Assembly (NCBI RefSeq): GCF_003004785.1
Contig: NZ_PVZS01000001.1
Span: 268,992 to 332,991 of the forward strand
Length of the DNA: 64,000 nt
From: Alsobacter soli
Lineage (GTDB): Bacteria; Pseudomonadota; Alphaproteobacteria; Rhizobiales; Beijerinckiaceae
Reading direction: 5' to 3'
Numbering within the stretch: the stretch's first letter is position 1; each line of letters starts with the position of its first letter. The notes below the pieces were generated by a model that was not told the DNA's origin, did not search any database, and saw nothing but the letters and a program-made list of their open reading frames with translations. A program made the position numbers and the translations under genes. Positions 8,203 through 15,707 of this stretch are shown here, one piece after another.

Positions 8203-8475
8203 TTACTGCCGTGCCGGCGCTGCAGGTTGAGGCGGCGACACGGAGGAGCCTGGCGAGACCGCCGAGCCGGGAGAGCCCGGCGCGGGCGGCACGTCCGCAT
8301 TGGGGCTCGTGCCCACCGGGTAGCGAGGCGCGTTCGGCGGCGCCTTGGGCGCGTGCCCGAACATCGTCGGCGTCACCACAGCGATCAGCAGCGCGGCGAC
8401 CACCAGCGCAAGGGCGACCGCCCATTTCATCGGATTGCGCATCCGGCGCCGGGGATCACTGTCACGTGGGCCCAT
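8203..8475 (-). CDS. Single-pass membrane protein with proline-rich tail (90 aa)
   Basis: The family is not recognised. A short basic N terminus (DSDPRRRMRNP) leads into one transmembrane helix at about residues 16-36. A Pro/Ser/Ala-rich, probably disordered tail follows. The start at 8475 has GGAGG 5 nt upstream, so the shorter reading frame is the real one. It is followed by a strong terminator, so it is transcribed apart from the PQQ dehydrogenase operon. It may share a transcript with the gene ending at 8525, which lies 49 bp upstream. Confidence 0.65.
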   Translation of the reverse strand: MGPRDSDPRRRMRNPMKWAVALALVVAALLIAVVTPTMFGHAPKAPPNAPRYPVGTSPNADVPPAPGSPGSAVSPGSSVSPPQPAAPARQ

Positions 8476-8524
8476 CGAAGCCTCCTTTTCCCAACGAACG
8501 CGCCGCAGCGTCCCGTGTTCCGGT

Positions 8525-9055
8525 TCAGGCGCCCTGCCGCTGGGCCGTCGCCACCCGCCGGGCCGCCTCGACGCCTTGCGGGAAGCCGGTCCGGTCCGCG
8601 TAGCGGCGGGCGTCGCCATTGCTCTTGCGGCCATGCCGGACGGCGACCGCCTTGGTGGCCGCGATGTCGAGCATGGTCACCCCGACCACCATCGCGAGAG
8701 CCAGCCCGACATTGTCCCGCCGGCGGTTGCGGGGGCCCATGGCTGCCAGCAGGGTCGCGATGTCGAGCGCGTCGCCCACCACGCGGCTCGTGAGCCCGAC
8801 CTGCTTGTCCGGCGAGAGCGTGACCACTCCGGCCGCCAGCTCGCGGGCCCCATAGGCGCGCACCAAAGGCTCCATGCCTTCCATGCCGAGCGCCCGCGTC
8901 AGCTTGCGGGGCGCGACGAGCTCCACAAGGCCGAGCCCGATGCTGAACCAGCCCAGGCCTCGCGCCAGCTTGTCGGTCATGCTGAGCGAGCTGGGGCCCG
9001 TGCGCAGGATCCTGGGGTCGCCTTCGCTGCGGGTGATGTTGGACAGGAAATTCAT
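8525..9055 (-). CDS. Conserved integral membrane protein (176 aa)
   Basis: The sequence shows a cytoplasmic-looking start and then about four hydrophobic stretches (33-48, 68-82, 92-106, 116-140) with a basic C-terminal tail. The phrase LARGLGWFSIGLGLVELVAPR resembles small membrane proteins or membrane domains often found with SRPBCC/cyclase-like proteins in Hyphomicrobiales; I cannot give a function. The start at 9055 follows GAGAGGTG. It begins 12 bp after the zinc alcohol dehydrogenase gene ends, so the two are very likely co-transcribed. Confidence 0.7.
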   Translation of the reverse strand: MNFLSNITRSEGDPRILRTGPSSLSMTDKLARGLGWFSIGLGLVELVAPRKLTRALGMEGMEPLVRAYGARELAAGVVTLSPDKQVGLTSRVVGDALDIATLLAAMGPRNRRRDNVGLALAMVVGVTMLDIAATKAVAVRHGRKSNGDARRYADRTGFPQGVEAARRVATAQRQGA

Positions 9056-9066
9056 CGCATCACCTC

Positions 9067-10242
9067 TCAGGGCTTGAGCACGACTTTGACGCAGCCGTCC
9101 TGCTTGTCGCGGAACGTCTTGTACATCTCGGGCCCGTCCTCGAGCCCGACGGTGTGGGTGATGACGAAGGAGGGATCGATCTGCCCTTCCTCGATCCGCC
9201 GCAGCAGGTCGTCCGTCCACTTGTTGACGTGGGTCTGCCCGGTCCGGACGGTCAGGCCCTTGTTCATCAGCATGCCAAGGGGGATCTTGTCGTCGAGGCC
9301 GCTGTAGACGCCGGGGATCGAGAGCACGCCGCCGCCCCGGCAGACGTAGATCATCTCGCGCAGCACATGCGGTCGGTCGTTCTCCAACATCATGAACTGC
9401 TTGGCGCGGTCGTAGATCGTGTCCGGGTAGGACAGGGAGACGTGGCTCTCCATGCCCACGCAGTCGATGCACTTCTCCGGGCCCTTGCCGCCCGTGAGTT
9501 CGTTCAGGCGCTCGATCACGCTCTCCTCGTCGAAGTTGATCGTGATCGCCCCGCCCGCGGCCGCCATGCCGAGCCGCTCCGGCAGGCGGTCGATGGCGAC
9601 CACCTGCTTCGCGCCGAGCAGGATGGCGCTGCGGATGGCCATCTGGCCCACGGGCCCGCACCCCCAGATCGCGACCGTGTCAGTCGGCTCGATGTCGCAC
9701 TGGGCCGCCGCCTGCCAGCCGGTCGGGAAGATGTCGCTGAGGAACAGCAGCTTCTCGTCCGGGATTCCGTCCGGCACCTTGATGTGGGTGGCGTCCGCGA
9801 ACGGCACGCGGAGATATTCGGCCTGTCCGCCCGGGTAGCCGCCGGTCAGGTGCGTGTAGCCGAAGAGCCCGGCCGTGGTGTGCCCGAAGGCCTTTTCCGC
9901 CAGGGCCTTGTTGCGGTTGGACCGCTCGCACACCGAGAAGTTGCCCCGCCGGCACTGGTCGCATTCGCCGCAGATGATGGTGAACGGAACGACGATCCGG
10001 TCGCCCTTCTTGAGCTTGCCGCTCGCGCCCGAGCCGACCTCGACCACCTCGCCCATGGTCTCGTGGCCCATGATGTCGCCCGGCAGCATGGCGGGAATGA
10101 AGTTGTGGAAGAGATGCAGGTCCGAACCGCAGATCGCGCAGCTGGTCACCTTGATGATGGCGTCGCGAGGATCCTGGATCTCCGGATCCGAGACGCTATC
10201 GCATCGAATGTCTTCCTTGCCGTGCCAGACCAGGGCTTTCAT
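9067..10242 (-). CDS. Zinc-dependent alcohol dehydrogenase, glutathione-independent formaldehyde dehydrogenase-like
   Basis: This 391-aa medium-chain dehydrogenase has catalytic zinc ligands in [10 protein letters not shown] and GHETMG, and four structural-zinc cysteines in [15 protein letters not shown]. The nucleotide-binding motif GCGPVG is at about 194-199. The extended length and the [12 protein letters not shown] region fit the formaldehyde-dehydrogenase-like branch of the family, but substrate cannot be fixed. AAGGAG precedes ATG 10242. It is followed 12 bp later by a membrane protein gene. It may handle aldehydes or alcohols related to the PQQ dehydrogenase product, though the two operons are separated by a terminator. 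Confidence 0.85.
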   Translation of the reverse strand: MKALVWHGKEDIRCDSVSDPEIQDPRDAIIKVTSCAICGSDLHLFHNFIPAMLPGDIMGHETMGEVVEVGSGASGKLKKGDRIVVPFTIICGECDQCRRGNFSVCERSNRNKALAEKAFGHTTAGLFGYTHLTGGYPGGQAEYLRVPFADATHIKVPDGIPDEKLLFLSDIFPTGWQAAAQCDIEPTDTVAIWGCGPVGQMAIRSAILLGAKQVVAIDRLPERLGMAAAGGAITINFDEESVIERLNELTGGKGPEKCIDCVGMESHVSLSYPDTIYDRAKQFMMLENDRPHVLREMIYVCRGGGVLSIPGVYSGLDDKIPLGMLMNKGLTVRTGQTHVNKWTDDLLRRIEEGQIDPSFVITHTVGLEDGPEMYKTFRDKQDGCVKVVLKP

Positions 10243-10461
10243 GGGCGGCTCCTTCCTCGGCGTTCAGACGGGCGCAGCCGCCCGCGAAGCCGCGCCCGGC
10301 GGTCCCGCGAAGCGGCAGGCTCATGTCGCATGGGCCGGAAATCGCCCGCGCGCGGCAATGTTCCGCCCCTCGGCGGGACGCGCGGAATGGAACCTGAGGG
10401 GAACAAGAAGGCGCAGCGGCAGAAGCCGGCGGCTACGCCCAGGCCGACACCTCGCCTACGA

Positions 10462-10722
10462 TCAGCCGATCACGGCGAGGGCCCAGGCCAGGCCTGCCAC
10501 CGTGATGACCCCGGCGCCGATGCCCCGCCGCCAACCGGCAGGCGCCCAGCGCAGCCCAAGGAAGTCCATCGCCACCAGGCGCGCCTTCGCCAGGAGGGCC
10601 GCCACCACGATCCCGTCCAGGATCCCCTTCGGCAGGCCAGCCTGCAGGGCGACGACCGCGCCGCCGATGATCAGCAAAAGCGCGAGCCAAGCGAAATCGG
10701 CCCGCCGGGTCAAAACATCCAT
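10462..10722 (-). CDS. norF: NorF-like small membrane protein (COX4-type)
   Basis: This 86-aa protein has three hydrophobic segments (about 10-28, 33-48, 64-84) and the pattern of prokaryotic cytochrome oxidase subunit IV / NorF proteins, including KARLVAMDFLGLRWAP. In denitrifiers norF is next to norE and helps maturation or function of nitric oxide reductase. Here it starts 4 bp after the NorE-like gene ends. No norC or norB is in the window, so the partner oxidase or reductase is unknown. Confidence 0.7.
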   Translation of the reverse strand: MDVLTRRADFAWLALLLIIGGAVVALQAGLPKGILDGIVVAALLAKARLVAMDFLGLRWAPAGWRRGIGAGVITVAGLAWALAVIG

Positions 10723-10726
10723 GGGA

Positions 10727-11338
10727 TCACCCGATCAGGTACACAACGGGGAACATCACGATCCAGACGAGGTCGACCATGTGCCAGAACGCCGCTCCGG
10801 TCTCGACCGCCTCGTCATCCGCTCCCCAGGCGACAACGCCCAGGATCACGGCTCCGAGCGCCACGTGAAGGGCGTGGAAGCCCGTGAGCAGGAAGTAGAG
10901 GGTGAAGAACACATCCCCCTCGAGTCCGTGCCCGGCTGCGATCTCCCCCGCATATTCGAAGCCTTTGACGCCAAGGAAGCCCAGGCCGAGCACGATCGCA
11001 GTCGCGATCCATGCCCGGGCCCGCCCCGGACGGCGCAGGCCCGCCGCCTCGGCCCCGCGCGCCGCGCACCAGCCGCTGGTCGCCAGCACAGCCGTATTGA
11101 GCGCCGCCAAGGCCGGGCTGAGCTGGGCCTGGCCGGCCGCGAACACCTCGGGATGGAGCCGCCGCGTGACCGCGAAGGCGCACAACATGGCGCCGAACAC
11201 CACGAATTCGCTCAGGATCAGCACCCACATCATCGGGTGACCCGGCAGGCCGCGGAAGATGATCCACACGCCCTCGTCCGCGTCGCCGATCTGCGCCAGG
11301 TCGGTCCGCGCCAGGTCGGTCCGCGCCAAGTCAGTCAT
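10727..11338 (-). CDS. norE: NorE-like / cytochrome oxidase subunit III family protein
   Basis: This 203-aa protein has five hydrophobic helices and subunit III features: MMWVLILSEFVVFGAM, KGFEYAGEI and LTGFHALHVALGAVILG. The size matches NorE rather than a full subunit III. Its N terminus is unusual, because three near-perfect 15-bp units encode TDLAR, TDLAR, TDLAQ. The start at 11338 overlaps the preceding gene's stop by 8 bp, which indicates translational coupling. It is paired with norF just downstream. The role in nitric oxide reductase assembly is known for the family; in this genome it is inferred. Confidence 0.8.
   Translation of the reverse strand: MTDLARTDLARTDLAQIGDADEGVWIIFRGLPGHPMMWVLILSEFVVFGAMLCAFAVTRRLHPEVFAAGQAQLSPALAALNTAVLATSGWCAARGAEAAGLRRPGRARAWIATAIVLGLGFLGVKGFEYAGEIAAGHGLEGDVFFTLYFLLTGFHALHVALGAVILGVVAWGADDEAVETGAAFWHMVDLVWIVMFPVVYLIG
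11293..11337. repeat. Three tandem 15-bp units in the start of norE
   Basis: The unit GCGCCAGGTCGGTCC occurs twice exactly, followed by a third copy with three differences that merges with the start codon. Because the unit is 15 bp, each change in copy number adds or removes five residues without shifting frame. Confidence 0.85.
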
Positions 11339-11723
11339 GAGTCGCCCTTTGCTCCCGGCGAAGCGCCGCCGCGTCTTGGCTGGGCGGCTCGCCGCTTCCA
11401 GCGGCCAGGCTGCGCAGCGCGCCGGCCCCTTTGCGGGCCGCCTCGGCGACGTCGTCGAACAGATAGGCCAGCTCGGCGTAGACGCTCGCGTCCGCCTCGT
11501 CGCAGGCGATCTCGTCGAGATCCGACATCAGCGCCACGATGCCGGCGATCAGGTCACGCTGGCGTCGGGACTCGGCGAGCTCGCGCCGCGCCTCGCGGCG
11601 CGCCTCCAGTTCGGCGAAGCGCGCCAGCGCGTCCGTGAGCCGAGCCCGGCATGCGCAGTCCAACTCCACCGTGCGCAGCACGACCTCCACCCGGGAGATC
11701 ACCGAAGCGGTTGCGGCGCTCAT
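11331..11723 (-). CDS. Unknown helical protein of the NorEF/NnrS cluster (130 aa)
   Basis: No family is recognised. The protein is predicted mostly alpha-helical and soluble. It carries a charged stretch at 39-56 rich in Arg and Glu (ELEARREARREL) that could form a coiled coil. It has three cysteines, two of them in DCACRAR, and an acidic segment DLDEIACDEAD. ATG 11723 forms an ATGA overlap with the DGC gene, and its stop overlaps norE by 8 bp. It is therefore embedded in the operon and probably works with the NorE/NorF or metal-handling proteins around it. Confidence 0.65.
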   Translation of the reverse strand: MSAATASVISRVEVVLRTVELDCACRARLTDALARFAELEARREARRELAESRRQRDLIAGIVALMSDLDEIACDEADASVYAELAYLFDDVAEAARKGAGALRSLAAGSGEPPSQDAAALRREQRATHD

Positions 11724-12118
11724 GCGGGCTCGTCCTCCATGACAGCACGGATGGCCGCTCCCGGAAGTCCGTCCCGGACGAGCTGGAACACCCGGTCGGC
11801 ATCCGCGGGGTCGAAATCGGCCCCGTAGCGCTTCCGCACGCCGACCTGACCCAGTTCGTGGTGAACGGTCGGCGTCACCCCTTGCCGCGCCAGGCAATTG
11901 CGCACGCACGCCAGCGCGCAGCCGTCGATGGCCACGATCGGCCTGCCCGACTGCGCCGTCCGCACCAGCGACCGGACATCTCCGCCAACGCCCGCGATGC
12001 ATGACATCTCGGCGTGCCCCCTGCGGTCGAGCCGCACGGCGACCGCGTTGGCGAGCTGCGCCGCGCTGGAGCATCCCGAGCACGAGTAAACGAGTGGAAG
12101 ATCGGGATTGCGCGCCAT
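11720..12118 (-). CDS. DGC-domain putative zinc-binding protein (132 aa)
   Basis: The protein has the cysteine pattern of the DGC family: an N-terminal YSCSGCSS, a middle MSCIAGVGG, and the signature IDGCALACVRNCL. These cysteines are thought to bind zinc or another metal; the family role is not established. It lies between the NnrS-like gene (4 bp upstream) and the 130-aa unknown (ATGA overlap). In other proteobacteria DGC proteins also occur next to nitric oxide or metal stress genes. The metal identity is inferred from family knowledge. Confidence 0.78.
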   Translation of the reverse strand: MARNPDLPLVYSCSGCSSAAQLANAVAVRLDRRGHAEMSCIAGVGGDVRSLVRTAQSGRPIVAIDGCALACVRNCLARQGVTPTVHHELGQVGVRKRYGADFDPADADRVFQLVRDGLPGAAIRAVMEDEPA

Positions 12119-12122
12119 GGCT

Positions 12123-13211
12123 CTAGCCCCTCGCTCCCGTGGGCCGCGCCCGCTCCGGTGCCCGGCCGGCCCCGACCAGGCAGGCTGCGAATGCGGCGAA
12201 GGCGGCCACGGTCAGGGGCCCGCTCGCCATGCGCACGGTCTCCAGAGACCCGAGCGCCCCACCCACCCGCAGCAGGATCGCGCCGTGGAGCAGGCAGAGC
12301 GGGACATACAGCGCGGGTGAGAACCGCAGCCGCACCCCGAGCACCGCCGGGAGAATGATCAGCGCATGGCCGAAAACCATCGAGCCCACGAAGCCGAGCA
12401 TGGCGGCATGGATCGGAGCGTCGTAGCGGCCTGGAAGATCGAGGAAGGGAGCCGTCGCCAGGATCGCCGCCGCAAGGGCGAGCCAGCCGTAGCCGGCCAG
12501 CATGCAGGTCGAGAAATACCGCACGTCGCCCTGTCGGCGGATGTTGACGCGGGCCACGTCGCGGCCGACCAGGGCCGCCACGAGAAGCGCCAGGCCCACG
12601 CCGAAGACCGCGGAGCCCGCGGGCTCCAGCAGCCCTGCCCCGGCGCCCGCGCCCATGAGGCTGACGCCGAACAGAAACGCCGCGTCCCCCCAGCGTGAGG
12701 GCCGCACCAGCCGGCTCATCTCCAGCCGCTCGCCCCCGATGGTCAGGATCAGGAACATCAGCCACCAGCCCGCCCCTTCGGCGGTGGACCCAGTCGTGAG
12801 CCAGGCCACGCAGCCCGCGAACCAGGAGAGCGCGCCAAAGAGCATCGCGGCGGATGGCAGGCCGGGTTCTTCCCTGGCGAGATAGGTCGTCACAGCCGCA
12901 TAGCAGGCGGCCGCCAGGCCGAAGACCGCCGCGACCGTCGCGGCGGGGGCGCCAAACGGAACGAGGCTCGCTCCCGCGGCCGCGAGCGCAGGCGCCGCCC
13001 AGGGCCATGAGCGGCCCAGGGCGACGGCCCTTTCGACGCCGATCAGGGTTCCGAACACGCCGCAGACCATGAGCGGCCCGTGCAGGGTGGCGGCCGCCAG
13101 GCCGGTAGACCCGCCCCAGCCCAGCCGGGACAGTCCGCCCGCCAGGCCCAGCATCATGGCGCTCCCCGCCATCGCGAGGAGCAGGAGTCGCCCGTTCGAA
13201 ACCCTGGCCAC
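12123..13211 (-). CDS. NnrS-like multi-pass membrane protein (362 aa)
   Basis: This is an integral membrane protein with roughly eleven to twelve hydrophobic segments. Family-like motifs are HGPLMVCGVFGTLIGVERA near residue 44, TIGGERLEMSRLV near 157, and HAAMLGFVGSMVFGHALI near 266, whose histidines are candidate haem or metal ligands. NnrS proteins are haem- and copper-containing and protect against nitric oxide. It begins 2 bp after the DUF2249 gene and is followed 4 bp later by the DGC gene. I call it NnrS-like rather than nnrS because overall similarity cannot be measured here. Confidence 0.72.
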   Translation of the reverse strand: MARVSNGRLLLLAMAGSAMMLGLAGGLSRLGWGGSTGLAAATLHGPLMVCGVFGTLIGVERAVALGRSWPWAAPALAAAGASLVPFGAPAATVAAVFGLAAACYAAVTTYLAREEPGLPSAAMLFGALSWFAGCVAWLTTGSTAEGAGWWLMFLILTIGGERLEMSRLVRPSRWGDAAFLFGVSLMGAGAGAGLLEPAGSAVFGVGLALLVAALVGRDVARVNIRRQGDVRYFSTCMLAGYGWLALAAAILATAPFLDLPGRYDAPIHAAMLGFVGSMVFGHALIILPAVLGVRLRFSPALYVPLCLLHGAILLRVGGALGSLETVRMASGPLTVAAFAAFAACLVGAGRAPERARPTGARG

Positions 13212-13213
13212 CG

Positions 13214-13468
13214 TCAGTCCAGGACGCGGGAGATCCGGACGCGCCAGACCTCCGGGCCCTGCTCCTCGTAGTCCCAGGCGAACGCGCCGGGGCGGTATTC
13301 GCCGAACTGGTAGTGCAGCGGGCGGGGATCGTGGTCGTTGACCAGCAGGAAGGCTTCGCCCGGTGACAGCATGTCGAACGTGCCGAACACGATGGGGTGC
13401 CGCATCTTCGGCACGATCTGCCGGACGTCGATGGTGGTCTCAGTTACATTGCCGCAGCCACACGACAT
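13214..13468 (-). CDS. DUF2249-domain protein (84 aa)
   Basis: This small soluble protein fits DUF2249, with the core pattern IDVRQIVPKMRHPIVFGTFDMLSPGE read in pieces, the HDPRPLHYQF strand and a W/Y-rich C-terminal half. An N-terminal CGCG motif is present. DUF2249 proteins recur beside nitric oxide and denitrification accessory genes in proteobacteria, but their biochemistry is not settled. The stop is 2 bp before the NnrS-like start, so the two are co-translated. It follows the DUF59 gene by 15 bp. Confidence 0.8.
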   Translation of the reverse strand: MSCGCGNVTETTIDVRQIVPKMRHPIVFGTFDMLSPGEAFLLVNDHDPRPLHYQFGEYRPGAFAWDYEEQGPEVWRVRISRVLD

Positions 13469-13483
13469 AGGGGGTCTCCGTTT

Positions 13484-13798
13484 TCACCTGGACAGAAGCG
13501 CGCGCGCCGCCCCGGACATCCGATCCGGCGTCCAGCGAGGCTCCCAGACGAGTTCGACGCCGACGGCCGTCGCCGCCCCGAAGCGGTCTTCGAGACAGAC
13601 TTTCGTTTCCTCGAGGATCAGCCCCGCCAGGGGACAGCCCCGCGACGTCAACGTGATCGCCACGTCGACTCGGCCGGGCGCCCTGCGGGCCCTGTAGACG
13701 AGCCCGAGGTCGACGATCCCGACGCCCAGTTCGGGGTCGCGAACATCCGCGATGGCCTGGAGGATTGCGGGATCGAGCGTATGGGTGGACGCGTGCAT
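13484..13798 (-). CDS. DUF59 / MIP18-family metal-sulfur cluster assembly protein (104 aa)
   Basis: The protein carries the family motif DVRDPELGVGIVDLGLVY and the reactive-Cys motif LTSRGCPL (Cys55). Relatives help assemble or deliver Fe-S clusters (SufT, PaaD). It is the first gene of the NnrS/NorEF cluster. The start at 13798 has only a weak Shine-Dalgarno (ACAGG). A dyad-symmetric TTGTCCCGGGGCAA box is centred about 41 bp upstream, so regulation by a CRP/FNR-family protein is plausible. The longer frame upstream overlaps the cobalamin riboswitch and is a shadow. Confidence 0.82.
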   Translation of the reverse strand: MHASTHTLDPAILQAIADVRDPELGVGIVDLGLVYRARRAPGRVDVAITLTSRGCPLAGLILEETKVCLEDRFGAATAVGVELVWEPRWTPDRMSGAARALLSR

Positions 13799-13832
13799 GC
13801 CTGTTTTGTGCAACGGCCGGGCCGGGCGTTCT

Positions 13833-13846
13833 TTGCCCCGGGACAA
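13833..13846. promoter_or_regulatory. CRP/FNR-family-like palindrome between the NO-type cluster and cbtBA
   Basis: TTGCCCCGGGACAA fits the general TTGNN-N4-NNCAA shape of FNR/NnrR/DNR-type boxes, with only one imperfect pair. It lies in the divergent gap, 41 bp from the DUF59 start codon and about 60 bp before the riboswitch. Activity and direction are inferred. Confidence 0.4.
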
Positions 13847-13897
13847 ACAGCCGGCGCCTGGCGCGGCGTGTTCATGATGGACGCCGGCGAAGAACCC

Positions 13898-14080
13898 GGT
13901 ATGGTGCTTGGCGCGACGGCGCCCTTCGGGGCTGAAAAGGGAACGCAGTGAGGGTTTGCGCCCAAGGCTGCGACTGCCCCCGCAACTGTGAGCGGCGAGG
14001 GAAGGCGAGTTGACCACTGGCGTCCATGGACGCTGGGAAGGTTCGCCGGAGCGACGACCCGCAAGTCAGGAGACCTGCCG
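13898..14080 (+). promoter_or_regulatory. Cobalamin (B12) riboswitch
   Basis: Classical conserved blocks appear in order: GGTGCTTGGCGCGA, GAAAAGGGAACGCAGTGAGG, CTGCGACTGCCCCCGCAACTG, the CCACTGG...GGGAAGG arm, and the B12 box GACCCGCAAGTCAGGAGACC at about 14056-14075. It lies 100 bp upstream of cbtB on the same strand, which is the usual arrangement: high adenosylcobalamin lowers expression of the cobalt importer. Confidence 0.95.
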
Positions 14081-14179
14081 CCGCGCAACCAGGGTGATGC
14101 GCCCCTGGTTCGGACGCGCCTGCCCCGGCAAGCCGCGGTCCGAACGGGGGACCGCGACATCAGCAACTCGGGGTAGATC

Positions 14180-14365
14180 ATGTTGCATCAGTCCACCGTC
14201 ACGATTCCCGCTTCGACCAGCAAGTCGACCTCCGCGGTCGCGCAGGCGCTCTTCGCCGTTCTGCTGGGCGCGTTCATCGTCGGCTTCGCCGGCTTTTCGA
14301 ATATCGGGGCGGTGCACAACGCGGCCCACGACACGCGCCACGCAAACGGCTTCCCCTGCCACTGA
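14180..14365 (+). CDS. cbtB: CbtB, small subunit of predicted cobalt transporter
   Basis: This 61-aa protein has a single transmembrane helix at about 21-41 and the CbtB C-terminal metal-binding pattern HNAAHDTRHANGFPCH. CbtB pairs with CbtA in a predicted cobalt importer that is typically under cobalamin riboswitch control, as seen here. The stop is 10 bp before the CbtA start, so the two form one operon. The function is known from comparative genomics rather than detailed biochemistry. Confidence 0.92.
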   Translation: MLHQSTVTIPASTSKSTSAVAQALFAVLLGAFIVGFAGFSNIGAVHNAAHDTRHANGFPCH

Positions 14366-14375
14366 GGAGGTCTGC

Positions 14376-15149
14376 GTGTCGGTGTTTCGCGCCATCGTCT
14401 TCACGGCGGCGGCTGCGGGCCTGTGCGTCGGCCTCACGGTCACGGCCATCCAGCACGTCGGCCCGATTCCCCTGATCCTCAAGGCTGAGGTCTACGAGAA
14501 GCAGGCGGAAGCCGCGAGGCAGGCGGCGCCCGCGCCTGAGGCGCCCGCCGCCGCATCCGCACATGGGCAGGACGGCGGCGGCCACAACCACGCTGGTCAC
14601 GACCACGGCGGGCACGACCACGCGGCCGCCGCATGGGAGCCCACGGACGGCCTTGAGCGCAACGCCTACACGGCGCTGTTCAACGTCGTGGAATGGATCG
14701 GCTTCGGGCTGGGCCTGGCCGGGCTGCTGGTCGTCGCGAGACGTCCTGCGTCGTGGCGTGAGGGGCTCTTCTGGGGCCTCGGCGGCTTCGCCGCCTTCGC
14801 GCTTGCGCCGGGCCTGGGCCTGCCGCCGGAGCTGCCCGGCGCGCCCGCCGCCGAACTCGGCGCAAGGCAGGCATGGTGGATCGGAACCGCGCTCGCCACG
14901 GCCTCGGGCCTGGCGCTGATGGCCCTGGGTCGCTCCGTGCTGCTCGGCGTCCTGGGCGGCTTGCTCGTCGTGGCGCCGCACGTGATCGGCGCCCCTCAGC
15001 TGGCCGAGGGCGCCAGCGCCGTTCCGGACGCTCTTTCGCGGCAGTTCACGACCGCCGTGACGGTCACCACCTTCATCTCATGGGCGCTCCTCGGAGCCCT
15101 GACCGGCGATTTCCTGCGCCGATTCGGCGGAGCCGAGCTCAAGTCCTGA
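14376..15149 (+). CDS. cbtA: CbtA, membrane subunit of predicted cobalt transporter
   Basis: This 257-aa protein has about six transmembrane segments and a His-rich loop at roughly 63-85 (GHNHAGHDHGGHDHA) that is a likely metal-binding site. The family motif TAIQHVGPIPLILKAEVYE follows the first helix. The start is GTG at 14376 with GAGGAGG 7 nt upstream; longer ATG frames read through the riboswitch. With CbtB it should bring cobalt in for cobalamin synthesis, and perhaps for the cobalt-type nitrile hydratase encoded later in the window. Confidence 0.92.
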   Translation: MSVFRAIVFTAAAAGLCVGLTVTAIQHVGPIPLILKAEVYEKQAEAARQAAPAPEAPAAASAHGQDGGGHNHAGHDHGGHDHAAAAWEPTDGLERNAYTALFNVVEWIGFGLGLAGLLVVARRPASWREGLFWGLGGFAAFALAPGLGLPPELPGAPAAELGARQAWWIGTALATASGLALMALGRSVLLGVLGGLLVVAPHVIGAPQLAEGASAVPDALSRQFTTAVTVTTFISWALLGALTGDFLRRFGGAELKS

Positions 15150-15395
15150 CAGAGCGCGACGAATGTCGCGGCTGTTGATGTGGAACCGCGCGTCCGGCCC
15201 CAGCCGGGCGCGCGTTTTCTTGTCGAGCGCCGCCCGGTCGAAAGCCCCGCGATGGTGCGCAAGGAAGCGCTCGCAGTCCTCCAGGCTTGCGCATCCGCGA
15301 AGCAGCACGCGGAAGGCCCGCCGGTGCACGACGCATGCGCCGCGGTGACCCGGGGGCGTGAACGTCAGAAAGTCTCGCTGGTCGATGTCGCTCAT
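15078..15395 (-). CDS. Hypothetical protein (105 aa), convergent with cbtA
   Basis: No family is recognised. The first 80 residues look like a real small soluble protein: FTPPGHRGACVVHRRAFRVLLRG, read in parts, then a helical DCERFLAHHRGAFDRAAL stretch. The ATG at 15395 lies past the shadow extension. Its last 24 codons overlap the end of cbtA on the opposite strand. Base composition does not distinguish coding from chance here, so confidence is moderate. Confidence 0.5.
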   Translation of the reverse strand: MSDIDQRDFLTFTPPGHRGACVVHRRAFRVLLRGCASLEDCERFLAHHRGAFDRAALDKKTRARLGPDARFHINSRDIRRALSGLELGSAESAQEIAGQGSEERP

Positions 15396-15543
15396 GGATG
15401 CCGCACAGTGGCGCCGACCACGTCCGGCGCCCACGACCGCGAGGCTTCGCCAGCCCCGCTCTCCAGGAACTCGCCCCGAAAAGCGAGCGGCGCGCAACGA
15501 AAAACCCCATGCCTCGCCGTGGCGCTGCATGGGGCTTTCGAAA

Positions 15544-15618
<75 letters not shown>

Positions 15619-15707
15619 GGCGACGACCGAGGTCGTTCGCGAGTGGCGGGGGTATACCGGCTCGATCCCGGGATGGCAAGCGCCATCGTGGCCGCCGCCG
15701 GCGGAAT

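Noticed and set aside
14010..14375. Extended ATG start for cbtA through the riboswitch and cbtB
   Set aside because: The extension covers structured RNA and a separate gene. GTG 14376 has a strong Shine-Dalgarno and starts at the first membrane helix.
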